From contig NZ_BJOC01000019.1 in the NCBI RefSeq assembly GCF_006540005.1, positions 101,982 to 165,981 on the forward strand: a DNA stretch of 64,000 nucleotides, read 5' to 3'. Both the position numbers and the translations under genes were made by a program. Each line of letters begins with the position of its first letter. Position 1 is the stretch's first letter. Below, in pieces: positions 26,088-36,338 of this stretch. Under the pieces are notes generated by a model. It was given only the letters and a program-made list of their open reading frames with translations, was not told the origin of the DNA and made no database searches. The stretch comes from Halomonas halmophila. GTDB taxonomy: Bacteria; Pseudomonadota; Gammaproteobacteria; Pseudomonadales; Halomonadaceae.

Positions 26088-27161
26088 GTGGCCGCCTATA
26101 CGCTGCGCCGCCTGTTGCTGATGATTCCCACACTGCTGGGGATCCTGCTGCTCAATTTCATCATCGTGCAGGCCGCTCCCGGCGGTCCCATCGATCAAAT
26201 GCTGGCCCGCTTCGAGGGACTGTCGTCGCAATCCAGCACGCGTCTCGAGAGTGGTGGTGGCGAGGTCATGCAAGGCGACGAATCGCGCTCCAGCCGCGGC
26301 ATACCGGACCGGCTCGTCCAGCGTCTGGAACAACAGTTCGGTTTCGATCAGCCGGCACCGCAACGCTTCCTCGACATGCTGATCGACTACGCCACTTTCG
26401 ATCTCGGCGAGAGTTTCTTTCGCGGCAAGGCCGTCACGACGCTGATCCTCGAACGCCTTCCGGTGTCGATCTCATTGGGGCTATGGACCACCCTGCTGGT
26501 CTACCTGATATCGATCCCCCTGGGGATCCGCAAGGCATTGGGACATGGCTCGCGTTTCGATGTCTGGACTTCGGGCATTGTCATCGTCGGCTACGCCATC
26601 CCCGGCTTTCTGTTTGCCATCCTGTTGATCGTGCTCTTCGCGGGCGGCAGCTACTGGGATATCTTTCCGCTACGTGGCCTGACATCACCGGACTTCGAAG
26701 AACTCTCCACACTGGGCAAGGTGAAGGACTATTTCTGGCATATCAGCTTGCCGGTTCTGGCCTCGGCGATCGGCAGCTTCGCCACCCTGACGATGCTGAC
26801 CAAGAACAGCTTCCTGGACGAAATTCACAAGCAATACGTACTGACGGCCCGCGCCAAGGGTGCGAGTGACCGCCGCGTGCTGTACGGTCATGTGTTCCGC
26901 AATGCCATGCTGATCATCATCGCCGGGCTACCCTCGGCCCTGATCGGCATCTTCTTTACCGGCGCCCTCTTGATCGAGGTCATCTTCTCGCTCAACGGCC
27001 TGGGCCTGCTCGGCTTCGAGGCCGTCATGCAACGCGACTATCCCGTGATCTTCGGCACCCTATATCTGTATACCCTGATCGGGCTGGTGCTGAAGCTGAT
27101 CTCCGACCTGACCTATGTGTGGGTGGATCCACGCATCGACTTCGAAACGCGGGAATCCTGA
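26088..27161 (+). CDS. yejB: YejB-like ABC permease
   Basis: A 357-aa inner-membrane permease with the binding-protein-dependent transport fold. A long N-terminal extracytoplasmic loop rich in Ser/Gly ([18 protein letters not shown]) is typical of YejB, and the EAA loop is [20 protein letters not shown]. It starts with GTG at 26088 behind GGAGGAG. It pairs with YejE to form the channel for the peptide importer. Confidence 0.92.
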   Translation: MAAYTLRRLLLMIPTLLGILLLNFIIVQAAPGGPIDQMLARFEGLSSQSSTRLESGGGEVMQGDESRSSRGIPDRLVQRLEQQFGFDQPAPQRFLDMLIDYATFDLGESFFRGKAVTTLILERLPVSISLGLWTTLLVYLISIPLGIRKALGHGSRFDVWTSGIVIVGYAIPGFLFAILLIVLFAGGSYWDIFPLRGLTSPDFEELSTLGKVKDYFWHISLPVLASAIGSFATLTMLTKNSFLDEIHKQYVLTARAKGASDRRVLYGHVFRNAMLIIIAGLPSALIGIFFTGALLIEVIFSLNGLGLLGFEAVMQRDYPVIFGTLYLYTLIGLVLKLISDLTYVWVDPRIDFETRES

Positions 27162-27163
27162 TC

Positions 27164-28246
27164 ATGCTGGATGTCATGCGCTCGCGCCTGTCCCCCATCA
27201 GCCGGCGTCGACTGGCGGTTTTTCACCACAACCGCCGGGCTCGGGTATCGCTCTGGGTCTTTCTGGCCCTGTTCGTGATCAGCCTGGGCGCCGAGCTGGT
27301 CGCCAACGACAAGCCCCTGCTCATGCAGTACCAGGGCGACTGGTATGTCCCGCTAGTGGTCGACTATCCCGACACCGAGTTCGGCGGCTTCCTGCCCACA
27401 CCGGCGGATTACCGCGATCCCCATACACGGAATACCATTGAGGCCGAGGGCTGGATGCTGTGGCCGCCGGTTCCCTACTCCTATAACACCCTGGACATGG
27501 GTCTCGAACACCCCGCCCCCTCTCCCCCTAGCGCCGAACACTGGCTGGGTACGGATGATCAGGGGCGCGACGTACTGGCCCGCGTCATCTATGGTTTTCG
27601 TCTCTCGGTAGTCTTTGCCCTGATCCTGACCATCGGCTCCCTGGTGCTGGGCGTATTGATCGGCGGCGTACAGGGGTATTTCGGTGGCAAGGTCGACCTG
27701 ATCGGCCAGCGTCTCACCGAAATCTGGTCGGGGCTTCCTGTCCTATTCCTGCTCATCATCCTGGCCAGCATGGTCGAACCCAACCTCTGGTGGCTGTTGG
27801 GTATCATGTTGCTGTTTTCCTGGCTGGGACTGGTCGATGTGGTGCGCGCCGAATTCCTGCGCGCCCGCAACCTGGAGTACGTGCGCGCCGCTCGCGCCAT
27901 GGGCCTGCCATCACACCTGATCATGTGGCGCCATGTCCTGCCCAATGCCATGGTTGCCACCCTGACCTTCATCCCCTTTCTGTTCACCGGCGGCATCACC
28001 ACGCTGACCGCCCTGGACTTTCTCGGCTTCGGCCTGCCACCCGGCTCGCCCTCCCTGGGCGAACTCGTGGCCCAGGGCAAGAACAACCTCCAGGCACCCT
28101 GGCTGGGCATTGTCGCCTTCATGACACTGTCGATCATGCTGTCGCTGCTGGTCTTCATCGGCGAGGGGCTACGTGACGCCTTCGATCCGCGCCACATTCA
28201 ACATGCCGGCGGCCAGGCCGGCACGAGGACCCCGGACGATGACTGA
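27164..28246 (+). CDS. yejE: YejE-like ABC permease
   Basis: A 360-aa permease. An N-terminal helix (RVSLWVFLALFVISLGAEL) is followed by a large periplasmic loop with HWLGTDDQGRDVLARVIYG, the family signature, and the EAA loop LEYVRAARAMGLPSHLIMWRH. The ATG at 27164, two bases after the yejB stop, is preferred to an upstream in-frame codon inside yejB. The last 8 bp overlap yejF, implying coupled translation. Confidence 0.92.
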   Translation: MLDVMRSRLSPISRRRLAVFHHNRRARVSLWVFLALFVISLGAELVANDKPLLMQYQGDWYVPLVVDYPDTEFGGFLPTPADYRDPHTRNTIEAEGWMLWPPVPYSYNTLDMGLEHPAPSPPSAEHWLGTDDQGRDVLARVIYGFRLSVVFALILTIGSLVLGVLIGGVQGYFGGKVDLIGQRLTEIWSGLPVLFLLIILASMVEPNLWWLLGIMLLFSWLGLVDVVRAEFLRARNLEYVRAARAMGLPSHLIMWRHVLPNAMVATLTFIPFLFTGGITTLTALDFLGFGLPPGSPSLGELVAQGKNNLQAPWLGIVAFMTLSIMLSLLVFIGEGLRDAFDPRHIQHAGGQAGTRTPDDD

Positions 28247-29831
28247 ACAGCCACTTTTCCAGCTCGACCAGCTGCATATCGCCTTCGACGGCACCGCCGT
28301 CGTCGAGGACCTGTCGCTGGAAGTCCATCATGGCGAGACGCTGGCACTGGTCGGCGAATCCGGTTCCGGGAAGTCCGTCTCGGCCCTGGGTGCCATGGGG
28401 CTCCTGCCCGCCAACGCCGCCATTCGCGGCTCCCGCCGACTCGCCGGGCAGCAACTGGAGGGCCTGACACAGCGCGACTGGCAACGCATTCGCGGTTCAC
28501 GGGTCGGGTTCATCTTTCAGGAACCGATGACCTCGCTCAATCCGCTGCACAATATCGGCAAGCAGATCGGCGAGGTACTGCGGCTACACCAGGGACTCAC
28601 CGGACAATCGGCTCGCAAGCGCGCCCGGGAGCTGCTCGAACGGGTACAACTGCCCAGAGCGGCCGAACTGCTCGACACCTGGCCGCATCAGCTATCGGGC
28701 GGGCAGCGCCAGCGGGTGATGATCGCCATGGCCATCGCCAACCATCCCCGCCTGTTGATCGCCGACGAACCCACGACGGCACTGGATGTCACGGTACAGC
28801 AGGAAATCCTGTCGCTGCTCGCCGAACTGCGCGACGAGCAGGGCATGGGGATGCTGTTCATCACCCATGACCTCAACCTGGTGCGTCACCATGCCGACCG
28901 GGTCTGCGTCATGCATCAGGGCCGCATGCAGGAAAGCGGCGAGGTCCGTGACGTCTTCACCCAACCCCGGAGCGACTATACACGAGCCCTGCTGGATGCC
29001 GAGCCGAGCGGCCGACCGGCACCGGTAGCGAGTTCCCGCTTGCTCCTGCAGGCCACAGGGCTCAGCGTCGACTTCCAGCGCCCCAAGAAGCTGTTCCAAC
29101 GGCGCCCTCCACCTTTCGCAGCGCTCCAACCGCTGGATCTACAGGTATCCCCCGGGGAAACCCTGGGCATTGTCGGCGAGTCCGGATCAGGCAAGAGCAC
29201 CCTCGCCCAGGCCTTGTTGCGCCTGGTTCCCTCGCAGGGGGAAATCGACTTCGATGGCGTCCGCCTCGACCAACTGGGCCAGCGCGACATGCGTCGTCAG
29301 CGGCGACGCTTCCAGGTCGTCTTCCAGGATCCTTTCGGCTCTCTCTCGCCCCGCATGCCGGTCGCCGACATCATCAGCGAAGGCTTGCGGTTTCATCATC
29401 CCGAACTGAGCCCGGCGACGGTGTCACAGCGCGTCGCCGCGACCCTCCAGGAAGTCGGCCTGCCCGAGGGCTGTGCCGCCCGCTATCCGCATGAATTCTC
29501 CGGCGGCCAGCGCCAGCGAATCGCCGTCGCCCGGGCCATCATCATGGAACCCGAGCTGATCGTTCTCGACGAGCCGACATCGGCTCTGGACCGTAGCGTA
29601 CAAGCCCAGCTGGTCACGCTGTTGCGTGAACTGCAGCGCAAGCGTGGCATCAGTTATCTGTTCATCAGTCACGACCTGGCGGTCGTACGTGCCATGGCGC
29701 ATCGCTTGCTGGTACTCAAGGATGGGGTCGTGGTCGAGCACGGCTACTGCCGCGATGTTCTGGAGAGCCCGGCCAGCGACTACACCAGTGCCCTGGTGAA
29801 CGCCGCCGGGCTCACCGCCTCATCCGAGTGA
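28239..29831 (+). CDS. yejF: YejF-like double ABC ATPase
   Basis: A 530-aa fused ATPase with two ABC domains (about 5-250 and 285-525). Both have Walker A ([14 protein letters not shown] and [14 protein letters not shown]), signatures ([20 protein letters not shown]) and Walker B ([24 protein letters not shown]), so both sites look competent. It powers the YejBE channel. ATG at 28239 overlaps yejE. Confidence 0.93.
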   Translation: MTEQPLFQLDQLHIAFDGTAVVEDLSLEVHHGETLALVGESGSGKSVSALGAMGLLPANAAIRGSRRLAGQQLEGLTQRDWQRIRGSRVGFIFQEPMTSLNPLHNIGKQIGEVLRLHQGLTGQSARKRARELLERVQLPRAAELLDTWPHQLSGGQRQRVMIAMAIANHPRLLIADEPTTALDVTVQQEILSLLAELRDEQGMGMLFITHDLNLVRHHADRVCVMHQGRMQESGEVRDVFTQPRSDYTRALLDAEPSGRPAPVASSRLLLQATGLSVDFQRPKKLFQRRPPPFAALQPLDLQVSPGETLGIVGESGSGKSTLAQALLRLVPSQGEIDFDGVRLDQLGQRDMRRQRRRFQVVFQDPFGSLSPRMPVADIISEGLRFHHPELSPATVSQRVAATLQEVGLPEGCAARYPHEFSGGQRQRIAVARAIIMEPELIVLDEPTSALDRSVQAQLVTLLRELQRKRGISYLFISHDLAVVRAMAHRLLVLKDGVVVEHGYCRDVLESPASDYTSALVNAAGLTASSE

Positions 29832-30063
29832 TGATGGTTCCGAATGGGGCTTGATTCCTGGAGGGACCGGCGTACCATCCTGCACCTTCCCCGGCACATG
29901 ATGAAGCCAACGTAGCGCATAGTAGAGTTGCGATGACAAGATAACGGTATAAACTAATAACAAGCTCATAAAGAAAGCACTAAAACGTTAAAACGGTACA
30001 AACTGCCCCGAAGGCTGCCCTGCCTATACTGGCTCCCAGAGTCACGCAGGGACATTCCATAAA

Positions 30064-31809
30064 ATGAACCGCTCAACCGGGGTGCTGGGGCAGTGCATAC
30101 TGTTCTGGAGTCTTGTCATATTCACGCTTTCACCACAAGCGTCTGACATGTCGCTTTCTGAAGGCTGGCAGTTTCGTTGGGGGGATTCCCCTGTCTCGGC
30201 AGATGGCAGCCCGGCCTGGGCGCAAGGTAAGGATCCGGCAGGTTGGCAGGCCATCAACTTTCCCTCCAACCCGCCGGGCCGCGACGGCAAGCGCCATGCC
30301 TGGTTCAAGACGACATTGCCGTCAGGGGGCAGCTGGCGCGACCCTGTGCTGTATATCTACAGTGTCAACCTCCTGCTGGAGGCCTACCTGGAGGGGCAAC
30401 GCCACTACCGATTCGGCGAATTCGGCGCAGATGGCCAGGGCCGTTTCGCCGGCTGGCCATGGCACATGATCGAGCTACCTCCCGACTTTGCCGGCCAGCC
30501 GATGTATTTTCGCGTCTATTCCGACTATACCGACATCGGCCTGTGGGGCGAGATCAAGATCATGGAACGCGCCGAGCTGTTCGGCTATGTGTTGCGTCAT
30601 TCGGCGATCGACCTCGGCATCAGCATGATCTGCCTGCTCCTCGCCCTGCTGACGGGCGTATTTACCACCATCCAGCCCGGCAAACGCCACCAGCTGGCCC
30701 CCATTGCCCTGTTTTCTCTGGCGTCGGGCAGCATGATCCTGGCCGAGACGCAAGCCAGTCAGTTACTGATCGACGCCCCTCTGATGTGGAATTATCTGGC
30801 CGCCGGTGGTTATTTCCTGCTGCCCGTGGCCCTGGGGTTACTCGTAGAGCAGTGGTACCGGGATACCCGCCTACGACTCATTCGCCGCATCTGGCAGTTG
30901 CACCTGGCGTATTGGGTGATCGCCCTGGGTGCTGCCTCGCTGGGTTGGGTCAGTCTGGCCATTACCTACCCGATTTTCGATGGCTTGTTGCTGATCAGCA
31001 TGGTACTGATGGCAGTCATCATCCTGCCACGACTGAAGACACTCGACGTTGAGCAGAAAGCCATTCTGGCCACGCATGCCGTCTTCAGCCTGCTGCTGAT
31101 AGCGGACATGGCCGTTGCCCACGGTCTGTTGCCCTGGGCTCGCGTGCCCATCAGCGCCGGAGCGCTGGTGTTCTCTTTCGTGATCGTGGCGATCTCGCTG
31201 TTCGAGTACAAGCGAACTCAACAGGAATTCAAGGCCCTGAACCTGCGACTGGAGCAGGAGGTGGCGCAGCGAACCGAGGAACTGCAGACACTGATTCAAA
31301 GACTCGAGGTCTTTTCCTACACGGATCCCCTGACCGGCCTCTACAACCGTCGCCATTTTACCGACATACTCGAGAAAGCGTCGGCACAGGCCATACGCCA
31401 CCAGTCCCCGCTGACACTGGTCATGATCGACATCGATCACTTCAAGCGCATCAATGATCAGTACGGCCACGAGGCGGGAGACTGCGCGCTGGTCAATATC
31501 GCCAGCCAGCTCAAGCAGCACTTCCGCGAAGCCGATGTCATCTGCCGATTGGGCGGCGAGGAGTTTGCTATCCTGCTGTATCACACAGAAGCCGGTGGTG
31601 TTCAGCAGCGTACCGACGAGCTACTCGACATCCTGTCCAAGACCCTGCACGTCCATCAGGGAACCACCATGGGACCGATCACCATTTCATGCGGCATCGC
31701 TTCCTATCCCCAGCATGTCGATGATCCTCAAGCGCTGCTGGGCCTCGCCGACCAGGCCCTCTACAGCGCCAAGCTGGCCGGGCGCGCAAGGTCCCATGTC
31801 TACGCCTAG
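30064..31809 (+). CDS. DISM-like sensor diguanylate cyclase
   Basis: A 581-aa membrane protein. A signal-like N-terminus leads to a periplasmic beta-rich domain (about 35-180, WQAINFPSNPPGRDGKRHAW), then about seven helices (180-385) resembling 7TMR-DISM sensors, a coiled coil (LRLEQEVAQRTEELQTLIQR) and a GGDEF domain starting DPLTGLYNRRHF. The active loop is GGEEF at 497-501, and the inhibitory RxxD site READ lies five residues before it, so it is predicted to make c-di-GMP under product inhibition. Its stop overlaps that of rsuA on the other strand (CTAG). The input is unknown. Confidence 0.9.
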   Translation: MNRSTGVLGQCILFWSLVIFTLSPQASDMSLSEGWQFRWGDSPVSADGSPAWAQGKDPAGWQAINFPSNPPGRDGKRHAWFKTTLPSGGSWRDPVLYIYSVNLLLEAYLEGQRHYRFGEFGADGQGRFAGWPWHMIELPPDFAGQPMYFRVYSDYTDIGLWGEIKIMERAELFGYVLRHSAIDLGISMICLLLALLTGVFTTIQPGKRHQLAPIALFSLASGSMILAETQASQLLIDAPLMWNYLAAGGYFLLPVALGLLVEQWYRDTRLRLIRRIWQLHLAYWVIALGAASLGWVSLAITYPIFDGLLLISMVLMAVIILPRLKTLDVEQKAILATHAVFSLLLIADMAVAHGLLPWARVPISAGALVFSFVIVAISLFEYKRTQQEFKALNLRLEQEVAQRTEELQTLIQRLEVFSYTDPLTGLYNRRHFTDILEKASAQAIRHQSPLTLVMIDIDHFKRINDQYGHEAGDCALVNIASQLKQHFREADVICRLGGEEFAILLYHTEAGGVQQRTDELLDILSKTLHVHQGTTMGPITISCGIASYPQHVDDPQALLGLADQALYSAKLAGRARSHVYA

Positions 31810-32507
31810 AAGAGCGCCACTTCCCCGGCATCGAGCTCTCGCCACTCACCGGGTGCCAGCGCATCGTCCAGTGTCAGCTCGCCCACCGACTGGCGGTGCA
31901 GTGCCTCTACATGGTTGCCGATGGCGGCGATCATGCGCCGCACCTGGTGATAGCGACCTTCGTGGATGGTCAGTCGGACGCGAAACGGATCCAGGCACTC
32001 CAGCTCGGCAGGACGGGTCGCCGATGTCTCGCCCTCCAGCCGTATACCCTCGGCAAAGGCCCGCACGGCACGTTGCGCCGTGGTTCCCTCGAGTGGCCGG
32101 GCCAGGGTCGCCACATACACCTTGGCACACTGGTGCCGCGGCGAGGTGACACGATGGGACCATTGTCCATCATCGCTGATCAGCAACAGCCCGGTAGTAT
32201 CGACATCCAGCCGGCCGACCGGCTGCAAGCGTTCGGACTTGGCGACATCCAGCAGGTCCACCGCCCTCGGATAGAATTCCCGGCGCGACGTGCACTCAAC
32301 GCCCTGCGGCTTGTGCAGCATGATGTAGCGATTGCCGATCAGCGCCAGCGTTTCACCCAGCCAGGTGACATCATCATTGGGTTGGACATGGCGGGCGGCC
32401 TTCTTTTCCAGCTGGCCATTGACGTTGACCTCGCCGCGCAATAACGCCCGCTTGGCCAGGCCACGCGTCAACTCGGTACTCTCGGCCAGAAATCGGTCTA
32501 ATCGCAT
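31806..32507 (-). CDS. rsuA: 16S rRNA pseudouridine(516) synthase RsuA
   Basis: A 233-aa pseudouridine synthase. An S4-type RNA-binding N-terminus (MRLDRFLAESTELTRGLAKR) is followed by the catalytic domain with Asp in PVGRLDVDTTGLLLIS and the family segments HKPQGVECTS and EGRYHQVRRMIAAIGNHV. It modifies U516 of 16S rRNA. It overlaps the end of yafV by 10 bp, so the two are cotranscribed. Confidence 0.92.
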   Translation of the reverse strand: MRLDRFLAESTELTRGLAKRALLRGEVNVNGQLEKKAARHVQPNDDVTWLGETLALIGNRYIMLHKPQGVECTSRREFYPRAVDLLDVAKSERLQPVGRLDVDTTGLLLISDDGQWSHRVTSPRHQCAKVYVATLARPLEGTTAQRAVRAFAEGIRLEGETSATRPAELECLDPFRVRLTIHEGRYHQVRRMIAAIGNHVEALHRQSVGELTLDDALAPGEWRELDAGEVALF

Positions 32508-33322
32508 GCGTTGCCGACTCCGTCGGTCAGGGTAAAGTGGTCGGCATCCATCCAGGATGGAAACTTGTCTCTAAAGGCCTGTAGTTCCTGCAGGGACAGG
32601 CAGGCCGTGTGCACGAAGGGCTCATCGCGGGGCTCGTCCACCAGGGCCTCGCCCTTGGCATCGAGAAGCATGGAATCGCCCGCATAGCCGAGGCCCTTGG
32701 CATCCTCGCCGACCCGGTTGACGCCGATCACCGGACACAGGTTCTCGATCGCTCTGGCCTGCAGCAGGATACGCCAGGCGTGACGACGCGGCGCCGGCCA
32801 GTTGGCAACGCACAGCAGTGCATCATACTCGAAATGTTCGCCGGGCGTCGGTTGCTGACGCAGCCAGACCGGGAACCTGAGGTCATAGCAGACACTGAGC
32901 AGGATCCGGAAGCCCTTGAGCTCGACCACGACACGTTCAGGCCCCATGGCATAACGCTCGTGCTCGCCAGCCATGCGAAACAGATGGCGCTTGTCATAAT
33001 GGACCAGGCTGCCGTCGGGGCGCGCCCAGATCAGGCGATTGAAGCAGGCGTCCCCGGCACTGACCGCCACACTGCCGGTCACTACGCAGCCGCGCTGCTG
33101 CGCCTGATCACGCATCCACGCGACAGTCGCGCTGTGCTCCATGGGTTCAGCCATTTCGCGCGAGTTCATGGTAAAGCCGGTGGCAAACATTTCGGGCAGA
33201 ACGATCAGGTCGGTCTGCTCGCCACCGAGATCCCCCAGGGTCTGTTCGAGCATCCGGCAGTTGGCATCGGGATCCTCCCAGCGCAGATCGCACTGCACCA
33301 GGGTCGTTCGCAATTCACTCAT
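32498..33322 (-). CDS. yafV: YafV-like omega-amidase (nitrilase family)
   Basis: A 274-aa carbon-nitrogen hydrolase. The Glu-Lys-Cys triad is visible in IVLPEMFATGF, VHYDKRHLFRM and LLSVCYDLRFPVWLR. YafV/Nit2-type omega-amidases hydrolyse alpha-ketoglutaramate and similar compounds in methionine salvage and glutamine-linked transamination. ATG at 33322 follows AGGGAG; the ORF extension to 33355 lacks family similarity. It is divergent from rarD. Confidence 0.9.
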   Translation of the reverse strand: MSELRTTLVQCDLRWEDPDANCRMLEQTLGDLGGEQTDLIVLPEMFATGFTMNSREMAEPMEHSATVAWMRDQAQQRGCVVTGSVAVSAGDACFNRLIWARPDGSLVHYDKRHLFRMAGEHERYAMGPERVVVELKGFRILLSVCYDLRFPVWLRQQPTPGEHFEYDALLCVANWPAPRRHAWRILLQARAIENLCPVIGVNRVGEDAKGLGYAGDSMLLDAKGEALVDEPRDEPFVHTACLSLQELQAFRDKFPSWMDADHFTLTDGVGNACD

Positions 33323-33443
33323 ACCAGGCTCCCTGATTGGTTCGGGTATGGTCATAGCCTAACTGAGTCACCCGAAGGGCGCAGCCATGGCATGAAGCCG
33401 GTAGTGGCACTATGATGGGACCGACATTCTTAGGAAGCTTAAC

Positions 33444-34343
33444 ATGCCAAGGACTCACTCCGTTTCCCCCGATGCCAGCAAGGGGGTCGGCTTCGGCCTC
33501 GCCGCCTACCTGATGTGGGGCTGTTTCCCGCTGTTTTTCGCCCTCTTCGAGGGCATTCCCGCCTATGAGGTGCTCATCCATCGCGTGCTGTGGTCATGTG
33601 TCTTTCTCATGGGCCTGGTCACACTGATGCGTCGCTGGTCACCGGTCAGAGCCGCCCTGCGACACCCTCGGCGTCTGGGGCGCGTCCTGGCCTGTGCGAT
33701 TCTCATCGGTGCCAACTGGGGGCTGTACATCTATGCCGTGGAAACCCGCCAGGTACTGCAGGCCAGCCTGGGCTACTTCCTCACGCCATTGATCAACGTC
33801 CTGCTGGGCATGCTGGTGCTGCGGGAACGCATGCAGCCCCTGCAGGGTGTCGCCGTGGCACTGGCCGGTGTGGCCATCGCCATCCAGCTGATGATGCTCG
33901 GGGAAGTGCCCTGGATCAGCCTGGCCCTGGCCTTTTCTTTTGGCACCTATGGTCTGCTGCGCAAGCAGGTGCCGCTGGATGGCCTGTCCGGCCTTTTGGT
34001 CGAGACACTGTTGCTCATGCCCCTCGGACTCCTGGCGCTGGCATGGCTCAGTGAGCTCGGCATGTCGCACTTCCTCGCCGACCACCGCAGCACCCTGTTG
34101 CTGATCGCCAGTGGCGTGATCACCGCCCTGCCCTTGCTGGCCTTTGCCGGCGCGGCACGTCGTCTGCGACTCGCCACCCTGGGCTTTCTCATGTACCTGA
34201 ACCCAAGCATTCAATTCCTGATCGCCCTGTTGGTGTTCAACGAGCCGCTGACACCGGCGCAGCTGTCGACATTCATGCTGATCTGGTGTGGATTGGCACT
34301 CTACTCATGGACGGCCTGGCAGAATCGGCCACAGGAGTCCTGA
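33444..34343 (+). CDS. rarD: RarD-type EamA transporter
   Basis: A 299-aa protein with about ten helices of the DMT/EamA superfamily, RarD branch: GFGLAAYLMWGCFPLFFALF at the start, AYEVLIHRVLWSCVFL, and GANWGLYIYAVETRQVLQASLGYFLTPL later. RarD homologues are annotated as chloramphenicol-sensitivity proteins, but their substrate is not settled. AGGA precedes the ATG. Confidence 0.9.
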   Translation: MPRTHSVSPDASKGVGFGLAAYLMWGCFPLFFALFEGIPAYEVLIHRVLWSCVFLMGLVTLMRRWSPVRAALRHPRRLGRVLACAILIGANWGLYIYAVETRQVLQASLGYFLTPLINVLLGMLVLRERMQPLQGVAVALAGVAIAIQLMMLGEVPWISLALAFSFGTYGLLRKQVPLDGLSGLLVETLLLMPLGLLALAWLSELGMSHFLADHRSTLLLIASGVITALPLLAFAGAARRLRLATLGFLMYLNPSIQFLIALLVFNEPLTPAQLSTFMLIWCGLALYSWTAWQNRPQES

Positions 34344-34444
34344 CGTGGTCAGGAATGCCGGGGCGACTGAGCGCGCGCCGGCTGAGATACCGATTCGCCG
34401 GTCGAGCGGTTACCATCATGGCCTGACCTGATCGCGGAGCCGAC

Positions 34445-35716
34445 ATGCAAGCCCCACTGCCACTACCGCTATCGACCCCCAACCGCAACCTGGTGCGCTT
34501 GACCATCGTGCGCGGCATTACCTGGACGGGGTTTCTCATCGGCGTCGTCATCGGTATCGCGGTGCTCGACTTCGCCCTGGACATTCCTGCCGTGATTGCC
34601 GTGATGACCGGCATGAGCCTGATCAATATCACCACCTGGTGGCGCCTCGGGCGCCCCTGGACGGTCACTCACGGCGAGTACCTGACCCACCTGCTGGCCG
34701 ACATGGCCGGGTTGACGCTACTGTTCTATCTGATCGGCGGCTCCACCAACCCCTTCATCGGCTACTACCTGGTGCCGGTCACCATTGCCGCCGCCACCCT
34801 GCCCTGGCGCCATGCCTGGATGGTGGCATCGGCCGGTATGGCCGGCTACAGCTTCCTGATGTTCTTCTATCACCCAGTACCACAACTGGGCATCCCGCAT
34901 GCCGAAACCGGACTGAACCTGCACACCCTCGGCATGTGGCTCAACTTCGCCTTGTCCGCAGGCCTCGTGACCTTCTTCATCTACAAGATGGCGCATGCCC
35001 TGCGCAATCGGGAGCAGTCCCTGTCCCGCACGCGGGAATCGGCGCTACGCAACGAACAGGTACTGGCCGTGGCCACCCAGGCCGCCGGCACCGCCCATGA
35101 GCTGGGGACCCCCTTGTCGACCATGGCCGTGCTGTTGAGCGAGATGCGCGAGGATGCCGGCGACGACCCACAATTGAACCGGGACATCGAGCTGCTGCGT
35201 GAACAGGTGGATACCTGCAAGTCGCGCCTGCGACATCTGGTCGACAATGCCGACCGGCGACGCATGGCCGAGGCCGAGGTGCGTAATGCCAGGGAATGGC
35301 TGGAAAGCGTGATCCAACGCTGGCTGGTACTACGCCCCGATGTGACCTATCGGCTGAGCATCGCCGAGCGACGCGGCCAGCCACGCATCGCCGTCGACAC
35401 GACCCTGGAGCAGGCCTTGACCAACCTGCTCAACAACGCGGCCGATGCCAACCCCGACGATATCGTTATCCAGCTGGACTGGAACCCGGACGAAGTGATC
35501 ATCGATATTCGAGACCATGGCCCTGGCGTGGCACTCGACATCGCCGATCAACTGGGCGAGACCTTCGTGTCGACCAAGAGCAAGGGGCTCGGCATCGGCC
35601 TCTTCCTGACCCATGCCACGATCAACCGCTTCGGCGGCGGCGTGAGCCTGTATAATCACCCGGAAGGCGGAACCCTGACCGAGGTCAGCCTGCCGCGCAG
35701 TGACACCACTGTCTAG
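34445..35716 (+). CDS. regB: RegB/PrrB-type redox-sensing histidine kinase
   Basis: A 423-aa membrane kinase. Six N-terminal helices include LIGGSTNPFIGYYLVP, carrying the GGxxNPF quinone-binding heptapeptide. The H-box AAGTAHELGTPLSTM is diagnostic of RegB (His218), and Cys258 in LREQVDTCKSRLR lies exactly 40 residues later, matching the redox-active cysteine of Rhodobacter RegB (H225/C265). The ATPase domain has NLLNNAADANP and GLGIGLFL. It should phosphorylate RegA when the quinone pool is reduced, governing energy and electron-transport genes. RegA follows after 66 bp. Confidence 0.93.
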   Translation: MQAPLPLPLSTPNRNLVRLTIVRGITWTGFLIGVVIGIAVLDFALDIPAVIAVMTGMSLINITTWWRLGRPWTVTHGEYLTHLLADMAGLTLLFYLIGGSTNPFIGYYLVPVTIAAATLPWRHAWMVASAGMAGYSFLMFFYHPVPQLGIPHAETGLNLHTLGMWLNFALSAGLVTFFIYKMAHALRNREQSLSRTRESALRNEQVLAVATQAAGTAHELGTPLSTMAVLLSEMREDAGDDPQLNRDIELLREQVDTCKSRLRHLVDNADRRRMAEAEVRNAREWLESVIQRWLVLRPDVTYRLSIAERRGQPRIAVDTTLEQALTNLLNNAADANPDDIVIQLDWNPDEVIIDIRDHGPGVALDIADQLGETFVSTKSKGLGIGLFLTHATINRFGGGVSLYNHPEGGTLTEVSLPRSDTTV

Positions 35717-35782
35717 GCGTCTAGGCGCCGACGAACCCCGGCGGCAACAAACCGGCAAGCCAAGCGAGAGGATCACCACACC

Positions 35783-36328
35783 ATGCAACAGACGGCAAGC
35801 GCACGACGTCTGCTCATCGTCGATGACGACGAGATGTTCTGTCAGGTCATGCATCGCGCCATGTCGCGACGCGGCTTCGAGGTGTTAGTCGCTCGCGATG
35901 GCGAAGAGGCCATGAACCTGGCGCGCCAATATCAGCCGGAGCAGGCAACACTCGACCTGAAGCTGGAACACGAGTCGGGGCTCAAGCTGCTGCCGGAAAT
36001 GCTGGCCCTGATCCCTGGATGCCGCATCATCGTGCTGACCGGGTACTCGAGCATCGCCACCGCCGTCGAGGCCATCAAGCTGGGGGCGGTCAATTACCTG
36101 TGCAAGCCGGTCGATGCCGATGAGGTGCTCACCGCGTTATCCCGCGAGCAGGGCGACCCGGCCGCCGAAGTGGCCGAGACGCCCCCCTCCATCAATCGGC
36201 TGACCTGGGAGCATATCCAGAAGGTGTTGCAGGAACACGACGGCAACATCTCGGCAACCGCACGGGCACTGGGCATGCATCGACGCACTCTGCAACGCAA
36301 GCTGCAGAAGCGCCCGGTCAGACACTAG
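35783..36328 (+). CDS. regA: RegA/PrrA-type response regulator
   Basis: A 181-aa regulator. The receiver domain has acidic D14-D16, phosphoacceptor D58 in ATLDLKLEHESGL, T/S in VLTGYSSIATA and Lys in YLCKPVDADEV. A short linker leads to a Fis-type helix-turn-helix (NISATARALGMHRRTLQRKL), whose HRRTLQRKL is typical of RegA/ActR. It is the partner of the RegB kinase immediately upstream. Confidence 0.93.
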   Translation: MQQTASARRLLIVDDDEMFCQVMHRAMSRRGFEVLVARDGEEAMNLARQYQPEQATLDLKLEHESGLKLLPEMLALIPGCRIIVLTGYSSIATAVEAIKLGAVNYLCKPVDADEVLTALSREQGDPAAEVAETPPSINRLTWEHIQKVLQEHDGNISATARALGMHRRTLQRKLQKRPVRH

Positions 36329-36338
36329 ATGCTGTCGC

